From NCBI RefSeq assembly GCF_001469875.2, contig NZ_LOPW02000010.1, positions 465,665 to 529,664 on the forward strand: DNA of 64,000 nucleotides, given 5' to 3'. The translations under genes and the position numbers were made by a program. This DNA comes from Haloferax marisrubri (GTDB taxonomy: Archaea > Halobacteriota > Halobacteria > Halobacteriales > Haloferacaceae). Below the pieces are notes generated by a model. That model had not been told where the DNA came from and searched no databases. It was given only the letters and a program-made list of their open reading frames with translations. Shown piece after piece: positions 17,312-25,085 of this stretch (the first letter of the stretch is position 1; each line of letters opens with the position of its first letter).

Positions 17312-18394
17312 ATGAGTAAGCCGAGCCCCGAGGTCTACGAGCGGGGACGCGGGATGGACGCGCACAACAAGGTGATGCGCGACATCCGTTCGCGGAAGCA
17401 GAAGACCTACGACCCCCACGAGCCCACCCGGGTGTGGATAGACGAGGACAACACGCCCGACGGCGTCTACGACTCGCTGACGATTATTCTCAACACCGGC
17501 GGGTGTCGGTGGGCGCGCGCCGGCGGCTGTACCATGTGCGGCTACGTCGCGGAGTCCGTCGAAGGCGGCACCGTCGCCCACGAGGCGCTGATGGACCAGA
17601 TTCGGGTCTGTCTCGACCACGAGGCCGAGGAGATGGACGACGGCGAGCAGGCCGGTCTCATCAAGATTTACACCTCCGGCTCGTTCCTCGACGAGCGCGA
17701 GGTGCCCGCGGAGACCCGCGACGCCATCGCCGAGACGTTCGCCGACCGCGACCGCATGGTCGTCGAGTCGCTCCCGGACTTCGTCACGCGCGAGAAACTC
17801 GCCGACTTCACCGACCGCGGCCTCGAAACCGACGTGGCAATCGGCCTCGAAACCGCCACCGACCGCGTCCGCCACGACTGCGTGAACAAGTACTTCGACT
17901 TCGCCGACTTCGAGGACGCCTGCGAGGAGGCCGCCGCGGCCGGCGGCGGCGTCAAGGCGTACCTCCTGATGAAGCCGCCGTTCCTCTCGGAACCCGAGGC
18001 GCTCGACGACATGAAGTCCTCTATCCGCCGGTGTGCGGCGGTCGACAACTGCCACACCGTCTCGATGAACCCGACGAACGTCCAGCGCTACACGATGGTC
18101 GACGAACTGTTCTTCAACGGCGGCTACCGCCCGCCGTGGCTCTGGTCGGTCGCCGACGCGCTCCGCGAGACGGCCGACGTGGACGCTATCGTCGTCTCCG
18201 ACCCCGTCGGCGGCGGCCAAGAGCGCGGCGCGCACAACTGCGGCGACTGCGACGAACTCGTGTTCAAGGCGGTCAAGGACTTCAACCTCCGACAGGACCC
18301 GAGCGTCTTCGACCAGGTGTCCTGCGACTGCGAGGCGACGTGGGAGTTCGTCCTCGACAACGAGACGAGCTACAACATGCCGCTGGTCAAGTAA
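17312..18394 (+). CDS. raSEA: Archaeosine biosynthesis radical SAM protein RaSEA
   Basis: 360 residues. The radical SAM cysteines are in GGCRWARAGGCTMCGY (about 66-81), with the CX7CX2C spacing typical of this Elp3-like group. Later cysteines (NCGDCDELVF and SCDCEATW near the C-terminus) may bind zinc for tRNA contact. RaSEA acts with ArcS to make archaeosine at position 15 of tRNA: ArcS attaches lysine to preQ0 in tRNA and RaSEA releases the product. ArcS is not in this window. The start ATG at 17312 is supported by the conserved YERGRGMDAHN. Gene name usage varies (arcS2-type names occur). Confidence 0.9.
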   Translation: MSKPSPEVYERGRGMDAHNKVMRDIRSRKQKTYDPHEPTRVWIDEDNTPDGVYDSLTIILNTGGCRWARAGGCTMCGYVAESVEGGTVAHEALMDQIRVCLDHEAEEMDDGEQAGLIKIYTSGSFLDEREVPAETRDAIAETFADRDRMVVESLPDFVTREKLADFTDRGLETDVAIGLETATDRVRHDCVNKYFDFADFEDACEEAAAAGGGVKAYLLMKPPFLSEPEALDDMKSSIRRCAAVDNCHTVSMNPTNVQRYTMVDELFFNGGYRPPWLWSVADALRETADVDAIVVSDPVGGGQERGAHNCGDCDELVFKAVKDFNLRQDPSVFDQVSCDCEATWEFVLDNETSYNMPLVK

Positions 18395-18600
18395 GCCCGC
18401 GCACTCGCCGACCGTTCGTCCGCGACTCTCCGACCGTTCGTCCACTATCTCGCTTCGTTTTCTCCGATTCGGTCGCGTTAGGGGGTGCTATCCGAAAGTA
18501 ACAGGCTCCTAACCGTTGGATAGGATATTCGTATCAAAGAGGGTGTGAGTCGTTGTCATATTCGGTGGTTCGGACGTGTCCATCCGAGCCGCCCGCCATC
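18395..18600. other. Intergenic region with a palindrome before the small gene
   Basis: 206 bp. It holds a T-rich stretch after raSEA (CTCGCTTCGTTTTCTCCG) and, at 18507-18525, the near-palindrome TCCTAACCGTTGGATAGGA with 5-bp outer arms. The palindrome is a possible operator for the 38-residue gene downstream; no regulator is known. Confidence 0.35.
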
Positions 18601-18717
18601 ATGACGAAACACACGTACAAGACCGTCTACTACGCGGATGGGTGGTTCGAGATTCGCGAAGAGGAGAACGCCGAGGCGTGGATCGCCACGGACGCTCCCT
18701 GCGCTCTCGCCCCATAG
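18601..18717 (+). CDS. Very small haloarchaeal protein (38 residues)
   Basis: The ATG at 18601 begins a 38-residue frame ending in TAG at 18715-18717: MTKHTYKTVYYADGWFEIRE then ENAEAWIATDAPCALAP. Codons follow haloarchaeal preference. The pattern (basic-aromatic N-terminus, Tyr/acidic middle, terminal A.WI..D.P) is the one seen in many tiny haloarchaeal proteins annotated as DUF7331-like; that label is tentative. It is monocistronic with a promoter region of 206 bp including a palindrome. It could be missed by automatic gene finders because of its size. Confidence 0.6.
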   Translation: MTKHTYKTVYYADGWFEIREEENAEAWIATDAPCALAP

Positions 18718-18835
18718 CACGCGGCATGCGGGCCGGAAACCTCGACACTCCAACATCGCTCATCGTGTACGCCGCTACGTTCGCCAACCGGCCCCGTGCC
18801 GCCCGCCACCGCGGCGGACGGTCTTTTTTATACCC

Positions 18836-19510
18836 CTATCCCTCGAAGCCCGCCAGCACGCCCCGACCGTCGGTGTTACCGAGTTGCGGCAGCGACGCCC
18901 GCTCGGGGTGCGGCATCAGCACCGCGACGGACTCGCTGTCGCCGAGGACGCCCGCGACGTTCCCGAGCGAGCCGTTGGGGTTCGCCTCGTCGGTGACGTT
19001 GCCGTCCTCGTCGCAGTAGCGGAACAGAATCCGGTCATCGGCTTCGAGCTCCTCGTAGCGCTCGGCGTCGAGTTCGAAGCGACCCTCGCCGTGGGCGATG
19101 GGGAGTTCGATGACCTCGCCTTCCTCGTACGCCGCGGTCCAGCGCGTGTCGGCGTTCTCGACGCGGAGATAGACGTGTTCGCACTGGAAGCGGGCGCTCG
19201 CGTTCGTCGTGAACGCGCCGGGGGTGAGCCCGGACTCGCAGCCGATCTGCGCGCCGTTGCAGACGCCGAGGACGGGGACGCCCTCTGCGGCCGCCTCGCG
19301 GACCGACTTCATGATGGGCGAGCGGGCGGCCATCGCGCCGCCGCGGAGGTAGTCGCCGTACGAGAAGCCGCCGGGGAGCACGATGCCCGTCGTCTCCTCG
19401 GGGAGCGGGTCTTCGTGCCAGACGCGCTCGGCCTCGAACCCGAGGTCGGAGAGCGCGCGCACGGCGTCGCGGTCGCAGTTCGAGCCGCCGAACTGCACGA
19501 CTGCGATCAT
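18836..19510 (-). CDS. purQ: Phosphoribosylformylglycinamidine synthase subunit PurQ
   Basis: 224 residues. A class I glutamine amidotransferase with the nucleophile in GVCNGAQIG (Cys near 86) and a terminal MPHPERA (His/Glu of the triad). The conserved FGGSNCDRD start and LPGGFSYGDYLRGGA segments are PurQ hallmarks. It supplies ammonia from glutamine to PurL in the fourth step of purine synthesis (FGAR to FGAM) and needs PurS as bridging subunit. It lies one base after the purS stop, so one operon. PurL is not in the window. Confidence 0.96.
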   Translation of the reverse strand: MIAVVQFGGSNCDRDAVRALSDLGFEAERVWHEDPLPEETTGIVLPGGFSYGDYLRGGAMAARSPIMKSVREAAAEGVPVLGVCNGAQIGCESGLTPGAFTTNASARFQCEHVYLRVENADTRWTAAYEEGEVIELPIAHGEGRFELDAERYEELEADDRILFRYCDEDGNVTDEANPNGSLGNVAGVLGDSESVAVLMPHPERASLPQLGNTDGRGVLAGFEG

Positions 19511-19511
19511 C

Positions 19512-19763
19512 TCAGGCCTCGGCGACCGCGACCTCGTAGTCGTGGATGGTCGGGTTCGCCAGCAAGCGTTCGGCCATCTCGTCGGCGCGGGTCTCGGCCT
19601 CGTCGGCGTCGGCCGCGTCGAGGTCGACTTCGTACCGTTCGGTAAAGCGCAACGCGTCGAGTTCGAACCCGAGTCGTTCCAGCGCGCGCTTCGTGGTCTC
19701 CGCCTCCGGGTCGAGCACGCCACGCTTGAGGCGCACCGTCACCGTCGCGGTGTAGGTGGTCAT
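19512..19763 (-). CDS. purS: Phosphoribosylformylglycinamidine synthase subunit PurS
   Basis: 83 residues, normal for PurS. It has the typical ATVTVRLKRGVLDPEAETTK start and ends in ANPTIHDYEV. PurS dimers bridge PurQ and PurL in the FGAM synthase complex. I chose the ATG at 19763 because the conserved MTTYTATV start begins there; the upstream frame is arginine-rich and noncoding in character. It is directly upstream of purQ. Confidence 0.95.
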   Translation of the reverse strand: MTTYTATVTVRLKRGVLDPEAETTKRALERLGFELDALRFTERYEVDLDAADADEAETRADEMAERLLANPTIHDYEVAVAEA

Positions 19764-19956
19764 CAGGTGGCGATGCGTGGTGATGTGCAAAAACGGTTTT
19801 GGGTCGAGTTTGATATACACGAATGTGTGTATCGGGGTCGAACCGGCGACTACGCCGCCGGCGACCGCGCTCCGCCGCGGACGACGAACCGCTCTCCGGC
19901 TATCGACACACCCCGGACGCGCCGCCGCGTGCGAAGTTGCTTGCACCTATAAATAC

Positions 19957-19988
19957 ATTATTATTTTTACAATAGTAAAAATAATAAT
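19957..19988. repeat. AT-rich perfect inverted repeat
   Basis: Two perfect 14-bp arms, ATTATTATTTTTAC (19957-19970) and GTAAAAATAATAAT (19975-19988), around the loop AATA. It is in the most AT-rich stretch of the window, between the divergent purS and gntP genes. It may be a protein-binding site or duplex-opening element; no function is proven. Confidence 0.7.
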
Positions 19989-20002
19989 TACACACATGAT
20001 AT

Positions 20003-20020
20003 ATGATAATCATTTTTATA
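20003..20020 (+). promoter_or_regulatory. gntP promoter: ATGATAATCAT palindrome and TATA box
   Basis: ATGATAATCAT (20003-20013) is an odd palindrome that overlaps a TATA-like TTTTTATA (20013-20020). The TATA is about 28 nt before the gntP ATG, giving a leaderless transcript. The overlap fits a repressor site. Confidence 0.5.
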
Positions 20021-20026
20021 TCGCGA

Positions 20027-20043
20027 GTGAGACAGCGTCTCAC
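20027..20043 (+). promoter_or_regulatory. Operator-like inverted repeat before gntP
   Basis: GTGAGAC (20027-20033), 3-nt spacer, GTCTCAC (20037-20043), perfect, ending two bases before the gntP ATG. It lies between the TATA box and the start, where a bound repressor would block transcription. Confidence 0.55.
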
Positions 20044-20045
20044 GC

Positions 20046-21440
20046 ATGGTAATCGAATTCGCACAGAGTCCGCTCTTGACGTTCGTCATCGGACTCGCGT
20101 TGGTCGTGTTGCTACTGGTCGTGTTAGACCTCCCTGCGTTCGTCGGCTTGGCGATAGCCGCGTTCGCGGTCGGCCTCGTCAACGCGGCGTTCGTCCCCGA
20201 CTTCGCGCTCGCCGACGCGGCGACGCGGACGGCGAGTGCCTTCGGCAACGGGATGGCCGGTATCGGGATTCCCATCCTGATGGCCGCCATCATCGGGAAG
20301 TCGATGCTCGAAAGCGGCTCCGCCCAGCGAATTGTTCGCACCTTCCAGTCGCTCGTCGGGAAGGGTAACAGCGACATCGCGCTGTGGGGAAGCAGTACGG
20401 TGCTCGCCATCCCCGTGTTCTTCGACAGCGTGTTCTACCTCATGGCCCCGCTCGCGCGGTCGATGCGGGCCCGGATGGGCGACAACTACGCGCTCTACCT
20501 CGTCGTCGTCGGGGCCGGCGCGGCGACGGCTCACGTGTTCATCCCGCCGACTCCCGGCCCGCTCGCAGTCGCCAGCGAAATCGGGGCCGACATCGGCACG
20601 ACGATGCTCATCGGCGTCACCGTCGCCGTCCCGTCGGCCACCATGGGCGGCCTCGTCTACGGCCGCTGGATTAACCGCCGCATCGACATCCCCCTCCGCG
20701 ACGCGATGGGGACGACCACGGACGAACTGCAGGAGCGCGCCCAGCGCGACGTGTCGTCCCTGCCGAGTTTCCTCGAATCCACCGCGCCCATCATCATCGC
20801 CGTCGCGCTCGTCGGCTCGCTCACCGTCGTCAACGCCCTCCAAGGCGTGACGCCGGTGGTCGAGCAGGTCAGACCGTTCGTCGCGTTCATCGGCGACAAG
20901 AACGTCGCGCTGACCGTCGCCGCGCTCGCCGCGGCCTACACGTACTACCGCTGGTCCGACCTCTCGCGGTCCGACTGGGAGGACGAACTCACCGAGGCGC
21001 TCAAAAGCGGCGGCAACATCGCCGCCATCACCTCGATGGGCGGCGCGTTCGGCGCGCTCCTCGCGGCCTCCGGAATCGGCTCGTACCTCGCCAACGGCCT
21101 CGAAGGCTTCGGCATCCCGCTTCTCGTGACGGCGTGGCTCATCGCCGCCATCGTCCGCATCGCGCAGGGCTCCGCGACCGCGGCGATGCTCACGGCCGCC
21201 GGCATCATGGCCCCGCTCACCGGTCAACTTCCGGTCCACACCGCGTATCTGGTGATGGTCATCGGCGCGGGCGGCAACATCTGCTCGTGGTACAACGACT
21301 CCGGCTTCTGGCTCGTCAAGGAAATCGGCGGCCTCACGCAGATGGAGACGCTGAAGACGTGGACCGCGCTGACGACGATTATCTCCGTGACCGGTCTCGT
21401 CGTCGTCCTCGTCGTCTCGTCGGTGCTCCCGCTGGCGTAG
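20046..21440 (+). CDS. gntP: GntP family permease
   Basis: 464 residues with about 12 hydrophobic helices. Family marks are AGIGIPILMAAIIGKSMLESG, FFDSVFYLMAPLARSM and HVFIPPTPGPLAVASEIGA, the last a near-exact GntP signature. GntP transporters take up gluconate or related hydroxy acids by proton symport; the substrate here is unknown. The promoter has an AT-rich inverted repeat, an ATGATAATCAT palindrome on the TATA box and a GTGAGAC-N3-GTCTCAC repeat, so the gene is probably tightly regulated by sugar-acid or lactate availability. It sits oddly within a purine cluster. No catabolic gene for the substrate is adjacent. Confidence 0.93.
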   Translation: MVIEFAQSPLLTFVIGLALVVLLLVVLDLPAFVGLAIAAFAVGLVNAAFVPDFALADAATRTASAFGNGMAGIGIPILMAAIIGKSMLESGSAQRIVRTFQSLVGKGNSDIALWGSSTVLAIPVFFDSVFYLMAPLARSMRARMGDNYALYLVVVGAGAATAHVFIPPTPGPLAVASEIGADIGTTMLIGVTVAVPSATMGGLVYGRWINRRIDIPLRDAMGTTTDELQERAQRDVSSLPSFLESTAPIIIAVALVGSLTVVNALQGVTPVVEQVRPFVAFIGDKNVALTVAALAAAYTYYRWSDLSRSDWEDELTEALKSGGNIAAITSMGGAFGALLAASGIGSYLANGLEGFGIPLLVTAWLIAAIVRIAQGSATAAMLTAAGIMAPLTGQLPVHTAYLVMVIGAGGNICSWYNDSGFWLVKEIGGLTQMETLKTWTALTTIISVTGLVVVLVVSSVLPLA

Positions 21441-21554
21441 GCGGCCTCGCGCTCGCGTCGGCTTTTCCTTTTTCCGGGTGATTCACGGTCGTTCCCGAGG
21501 GATTCGCTTGCGGAGAACGACAGCGGTTTACCGTTCGCCGACGCAGGACGGTAT

Positions 21555-21590
21555 ATGTTCAGCTTCGAACAGCTGGAGGTGACGGTATGA
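21555..21590 (+). CDS. 11-residue upstream reading frame coupled to purU
   Basis: ATG at 21555 opens MFSFEQLEVTV and stops with TGA at 21588-21590, overlapping the purU ATG (21587) as ATGA. The codons CTG GAG GTG ACG contain GGAGGTGA, the strongest Shine-Dalgarno sequence near purU, about 5 nt before its ATG. The short frame could be a leader peptide that couples translation, or just an accident of the ribosome-binding site. Expression is unproven. Confidence 0.35.
   Translation: MFSFEQLEVTV
21571..21578 (+). promoter_or_regulatory. Strong ribosome-binding site of purU
   Basis: GGAGGTGA complements the 3' end of haloarchaeal 16S rRNA and fixes the purU start at 21587. Strong sites of this kind are uncommon in haloarchaea, where leaderless mRNAs dominate. 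Confidence 0.6.
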
Positions 21591-22570
21591 CTCGCGAACT
21601 CACCGAAATCACGGTCATCGGAGGAGACAAGACCGGACTCATCGCGAACGTGACCACCCTGCTGTTCGAGCGCGGAATCAACGTCGAGGACTTAGACCAG
21701 GCGGTCCGCGAGGGAATCTTCCGGATGACCCTCCACGCCGACACCTCGGAGATGACCTGTTCCCGCGACGAGCTTCGGGCGGCGCTGTCCGACCTCGGCG
21801 ACGACCTCGGCGTCGACGTGCAGGTCCGGTTCCCCTCGGACCGCGAGACCCGCGAAATCGCCGTCCTCGTCACGAAGGAGTCCCACTGTCTCGAAGCGCT
21901 GTTCGAGGCGTGGGCCAACGACGACCTCGGCGCGGAGATTTCGGTCGTCATCGGCAATCACGACACGCTCGAACCGCTGGCGAGCCACTACGACGTGCCC
22001 TTCCACGACATCGGCGACCAGAAGGGCACCGCCAACGAAGACCGCCTGCTCGACCTCCTCGAACAGTACGACGTGGACCTCATCGTCCTCGCGCGCTACA
22101 TGCGCATCCTCGGCCCGAACGTCGTCTTCCGCTACGAGGACCGCATCATCAACATCCACCCGTCGCTGCTCCCGTCGTTCCCCGGCGCGGCCGCCTACCG
22201 ACAGGCGAAAGAGGAGGGCGTCCGCATCGCGGGCGTCACCGCCCACTACGTGACGACCGACCTCGACCAAGGCCCCATCATCACCCAGCGCGCCTTCGAC
22301 GTGCCGGACGACGCCTCCATCGACGAGATAAAAGAGCGCGGTCAGCCGCTGGAGGCCGACGCGCTCCTCGAGGCCGTGAAGCTCCACCTCAACAACGACG
22401 TGTCGGTCCACCGCGGGCGCACCAGCCTCCGCGAGAGCGCCGACCCCGAGCGCTACCAACTCGGCCTCACCCGCGAGGCGCAGGCGTCGAACCCCGACCG
22501 CCCGGTCGACGGCATCATCGACGCCCTCGGCGAGCGCGAGGCGCTCGCGCCAGAGCCGTCCGAGGACTGA
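21587..22570 (+). CDS. purU: Formyltetrahydrofolate deformylase PurU
   Basis: 327 residues. An N-terminal ACT domain (about 6-80; ITVIGGDKTGLIANVTTLL) precedes a formyltransferase-like domain with the NHD motif (VIGNHDTLEPL) and NIHPSLLPSFPGAAAYRQA; the conserved Asp is in TTDLDQGPIIT. PurU hydrolyses 10-formyl-THF to formate and THF, which can feed formate-dependent purine synthesis. A C-terminal tail of about 45 residues (ERYQLGLTREAQ) is longer than bacterial PurU. It is close to purSQ and purC, consistent with purine metabolism. Whether it deformylates or is a GAR formyltransferase variant in haloarchaea is not settled by sequence alone. Confidence 0.9.
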   Translation: MTRELTEITVIGGDKTGLIANVTTLLFERGINVEDLDQAVREGIFRMTLHADTSEMTCSRDELRAALSDLGDDLGVDVQVRFPSDRETREIAVLVTKESHCLEALFEAWANDDLGAEISVVIGNHDTLEPLASHYDVPFHDIGDQKGTANEDRLLDLLEQYDVDLIVLARYMRILGPNVVFRYEDRIINIHPSLLPSFPGAAAYRQAKEEGVRIAGVTAHYVTTDLDQGPIITQRAFDVPDDASIDEIKERGQPLEADALLEAVKLHLNNDVSVHRGRTSLRESADPERYQLGLTREAQASNPDRPVDGIIDALGEREALAPEPSED

Positions 22571-22782
22571 GGCGACGCTGAGCGGCTGAGCGGGGCGACC
22601 CACGCCCAGACCTATTTTGCCGCCGCCGCGACTCGGAGCCGTGCCCGTCTCCCTCCGCTATCGCGTTCCCTCGGCCTCGGCAGACGACGCCACAGAGGGT
22701 GGCGACTCCTCGTCGGTGACGACGGCGGACCGTGAGAACAGAACGGCACAACAGCCGAAAAACAGCGTTCGCTCGTGTCCGA

Positions 22783-23802
22783 CTACAGGTCCCGAACGCG
22801 AGCCACGGCGTCCTCGATGGCCGGCGCGTCGAACCAGTCGTGGTCGACGTAGGCGTTGGTGCCGGCGCAGTAGAGGTCCGCCAGCGCCTCGACGATGTCG
22901 GCGGGCAGGTGGTCGGGTTCGACCGCGCAGTTCTCGCGCCAGTTCGGCTCGCCCGTCTCGATGGCCTCGGCCTTCGCGTCTTTCACGGCCTCGACCCACT
23001 CGGGCTGGACGCGCTTGTAGTACTGGCGGACGACCTCTTTCGAGACCTGCTGGCCGCCGTAGGAAAACCGGTTCTCGTCGAAGGTGCCGACCACGTCGCC
23101 GACCTTGACGGTGCCGTCGTGGTACAGGCACTCGATTTTGCCGTCCTCGTGGTCGAAGCCGGCTTTCTCGGCGCGCTCCGTCAGCACGTGGTTCACGGCG
23201 AGCGCCAGCTCTTCGAGGCGGTCGAGGTCGACTTTCCCGGCGATGTCGTCGGCCTCCTCGCGGGAGAGATAGCGGTCCTGTTCTTCGTACTTCGTGGAGA
23301 ACTCCACCACCGGCTCGGGGAGGGAGACGGCCTCGTCGGGCCACTCGTCCATTTCGAGGCCGTAGTCTGCGGGCTCGCCGCGCCGCCGGAGGCTCGACCC
23401 CACCGGGACGGTGTTGCGGAAGACGATTTCCAGCGGGATGAGGTAGTTGTCGCCGGCGGCCTCGTGGTAGGCGTCGTAGTCGTACGCGCCGTCCTCGTGG
23501 GGGAGGTCGGGCACCTGCGTGAGTTCGATGGCCATCTCCGTCGGCGGCGACTCGCACTCACCGAGTTCCTTGACCTCGCCGTCTTCGACGACCCCGAGGT
23601 AGTGGGTCGGGACGTGGTTCACGTCGAGCAGTTCGAAGTTGTACGCGCCCATGAGACAGAGGCTCGCGCCCTTGTTCGGGACGTGGTCGGGCATCTCGCC
23701 CCAGTCGAACACGGAGTAGCGGTCCGAGAAGACGAAGCGGCCCCGCCCGAGGTCGGTCGCCGTCGGCTCCTCCTCGACGCGGAAGTCCTTCACGCTGGTC
23801 AT
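22783..23802 (-). CDS. purC: Phosphoribosylaminoimidazole-succinocarboxamide synthase PurC
   Basis: 339 residues. PurC motifs are visible: [27 protein letters not shown] in pieces ([30 protein letters not shown]), [20 protein letters not shown], and [20 protein letters not shown] near the end. It ligates aspartate to CAIR using ATP (step eight of purine synthesis). Length is greater than bacterial PurC (about 240), with an extra acidic insert ([16 protein letters not shown]) typical of archaeal forms. It is leftward and separate from purU, 212 bp away. Confidence 0.94.
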   Translation of the reverse strand: MTSVKDFRVEEEPTATDLGRGRFVFSDRYSVFDWGEMPDHVPNKGASLCLMGAYNFELLDVNHVPTHYLGVVEDGEVKELGECESPPTEMAIELTQVPDLPHEDGAYDYDAYHEAAGDNYLIPLEIVFRNTVPVGSSLRRRGEPADYGLEMDEWPDEAVSLPEPVVEFSTKYEEQDRYLSREEADDIAGKVDLDRLEELALAVNHVLTERAEKAGFDHEDGKIECLYHDGTVKVGDVVGTFDENRFSYGGQQVSKEVVRQYYKRVQPEWVEAVKDAKAEAIETGEPNWRENCAVEPDHLPADIVEALADLYCAGTNAYVDHDWFDAPAIEDAVARVRDL

Positions 23803-23940
23803 GGTCGTCCTCTGGACTCATCCCACTAAGAAGCTTCCACTTCCGTGCGCATCTCGGTCGGCGATTAGTCGAATTTATGCACGAACTCGCGTACCGGGCG
23901 AATCGTATCGCTTTTTCGCGGTTGTCCCGTCCGTTCGGCT

Positions 23941-24699
23941 ATGGACGCTGCCCTCGAATCAGACGCCGCGTGGGTCGCCCGACGACTCCGCGAGGCCGAC
24001 ACCGCCGTCGCCTTCACCGGCGCGGGGATGAGCACGGCTTCGGGCATCCCCGACTTCCGCGGCGACGACGGCATCTGGGAGACCGAGTTCGACCCGGCGT
24101 CGTTCCACCGCGACCGCTTCGTCAACGACCCCGCCGGCTTCTGGCGCGACCGCGTCCGTCTCCACGAGCGCATGTTCCCCGACGGCGTCGAGCCGAACCT
24201 CGGCCACGACGCGCTTTCGACCCTCGAATCGCGCGGCGTCCTCGACGCGGTCGTGACGCAGAACACCGACGGTCTCCACCGCGAGGCCGGCTCCGACCGC
24301 GTCGTCGAACTCCACGGCAACGCCGCCGAGGTCGTCTGCGAGGACTGCGGCGCGCGAACCGGCGCCGACCCCGCGTTCGAGACGGTCCGCGCCGGCGACG
24401 CGCCGCCGACGTGCGACGACTGCGGCGGCCTGCTCAAGCCCGGCGTCGTCCTGTTCGGCGAGCGCCTTCCCCGCGTCGCCTACAGCGAGGCGAACCGTCT
24501 CGCCGGCGAGGCCGACGTGTTCCTGTCGCTCGGGTCGTCGCTGACGGTCCACCCCGCGGCGGGTCTCGCCGGTCGGGCCGCCGAGGGCGGCTCGCTGGTC
24601 GTCGTCAACTTCGACGCGACGCAGTACGACGACCGCGCCGACCGCGTCGTCCGCGGCGACCTCGCGGCGTTCCTCCCGGAAGTCGAAAAACGAGTCTGA
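23941..24699 (+). CDS. sir2: NAD-dependent protein deacylase, Sir2 family
   Basis: 252 residues, normal for sirtuins. The NAD-binding GAGMSTASGIPDFRG (about 27-41), the QNTDGLHREAG loop, catalytic His in VVELHGN, and zinc ligands CEDC...CDDC are all present. It removes acetyl or other acyl groups from lysines using NAD+. It matches my memory of H. volcanii sir2 (HVO_2194). It is a single gene in a divergent arrangement with purC (138 bp apart). Targets are not indicated by context. Confidence 0.95.
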   Translation: MDAALESDAAWVARRLREADTAVAFTGAGMSTASGIPDFRGDDGIWETEFDPASFHRDRFVNDPAGFWRDRVRLHERMFPDGVEPNLGHDALSTLESRGVLDAVVTQNTDGLHREAGSDRVVELHGNAAEVVCEDCGARTGADPAFETVRAGDAPPTCDDCGGLLKPGVVLFGERLPRVAYSEANRLAGEADVFLSLGSSLTVHPAAGLAGRAAEGGSLVVVNFDATQYDDRADRVVRGDLAAFLPEVEKRV

Positions 24700-24728
24700 G
24701 CGCGACCGCGCGACCGCCCGCCCGACCG

Positions 24729-24977
24729 TTAGGAGTCGAACGGCTCGCCGTCGCGGTGGTTGTCGACGTTCTCCGTCTCGGCCGCCTCCTGTTCTCGCAT
24801 CTCGTCTTCGGCGTCCGGTTCCGCACCGTCGTCCGGGCGCTCGGCGTCGACCTCCGCTGACTCCTCGGGCGACGACGCGCCGGCGTCGCCGTCGCCATCG
24901 ACCGTGACGCCGTGTCCGTCGTCGTCTTCGACGCTCGGTTCGCGGTCAGTCACGTCCGCTTCGGTGTCGTCGGACAT
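24729..24977 (-). CDS. Small, highly acidic disordered protein
   Basis: 82 residues with Asp and Glu as the dominant residues (for example DDTEADVTDREPSVEDDDGH), almost no hydrophobics, and no cysteine. It is probably intrinsically disordered and cytoplasmic. The codon pattern agrees with neighbouring genes. It faces sir2 tail to tail and the sensor kinase head to head. I do not recognise a family; similar acidic tails occur widely in haloarchaea, so a spurious frame remains possible. Confidence 0.6.
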   Translation of the reverse strand: MSDDTEADVTDREPSVEDDDGHGVTVDGDGDAGASSPEESAEVDAERPDDGAEPDAEDEMREQEAAETENVDNHRDGEPFDS

Positions 24978-25085
24978 CGGGCCGCTAGCTCACGTCGCCC
25001 GCGGCAAATAGGTGGTGGCCAAGCGCTTCGAACCCCCGATTACACCCACCAATCAATTGATACTGTTTCCCCGTCATGTCGGTGC

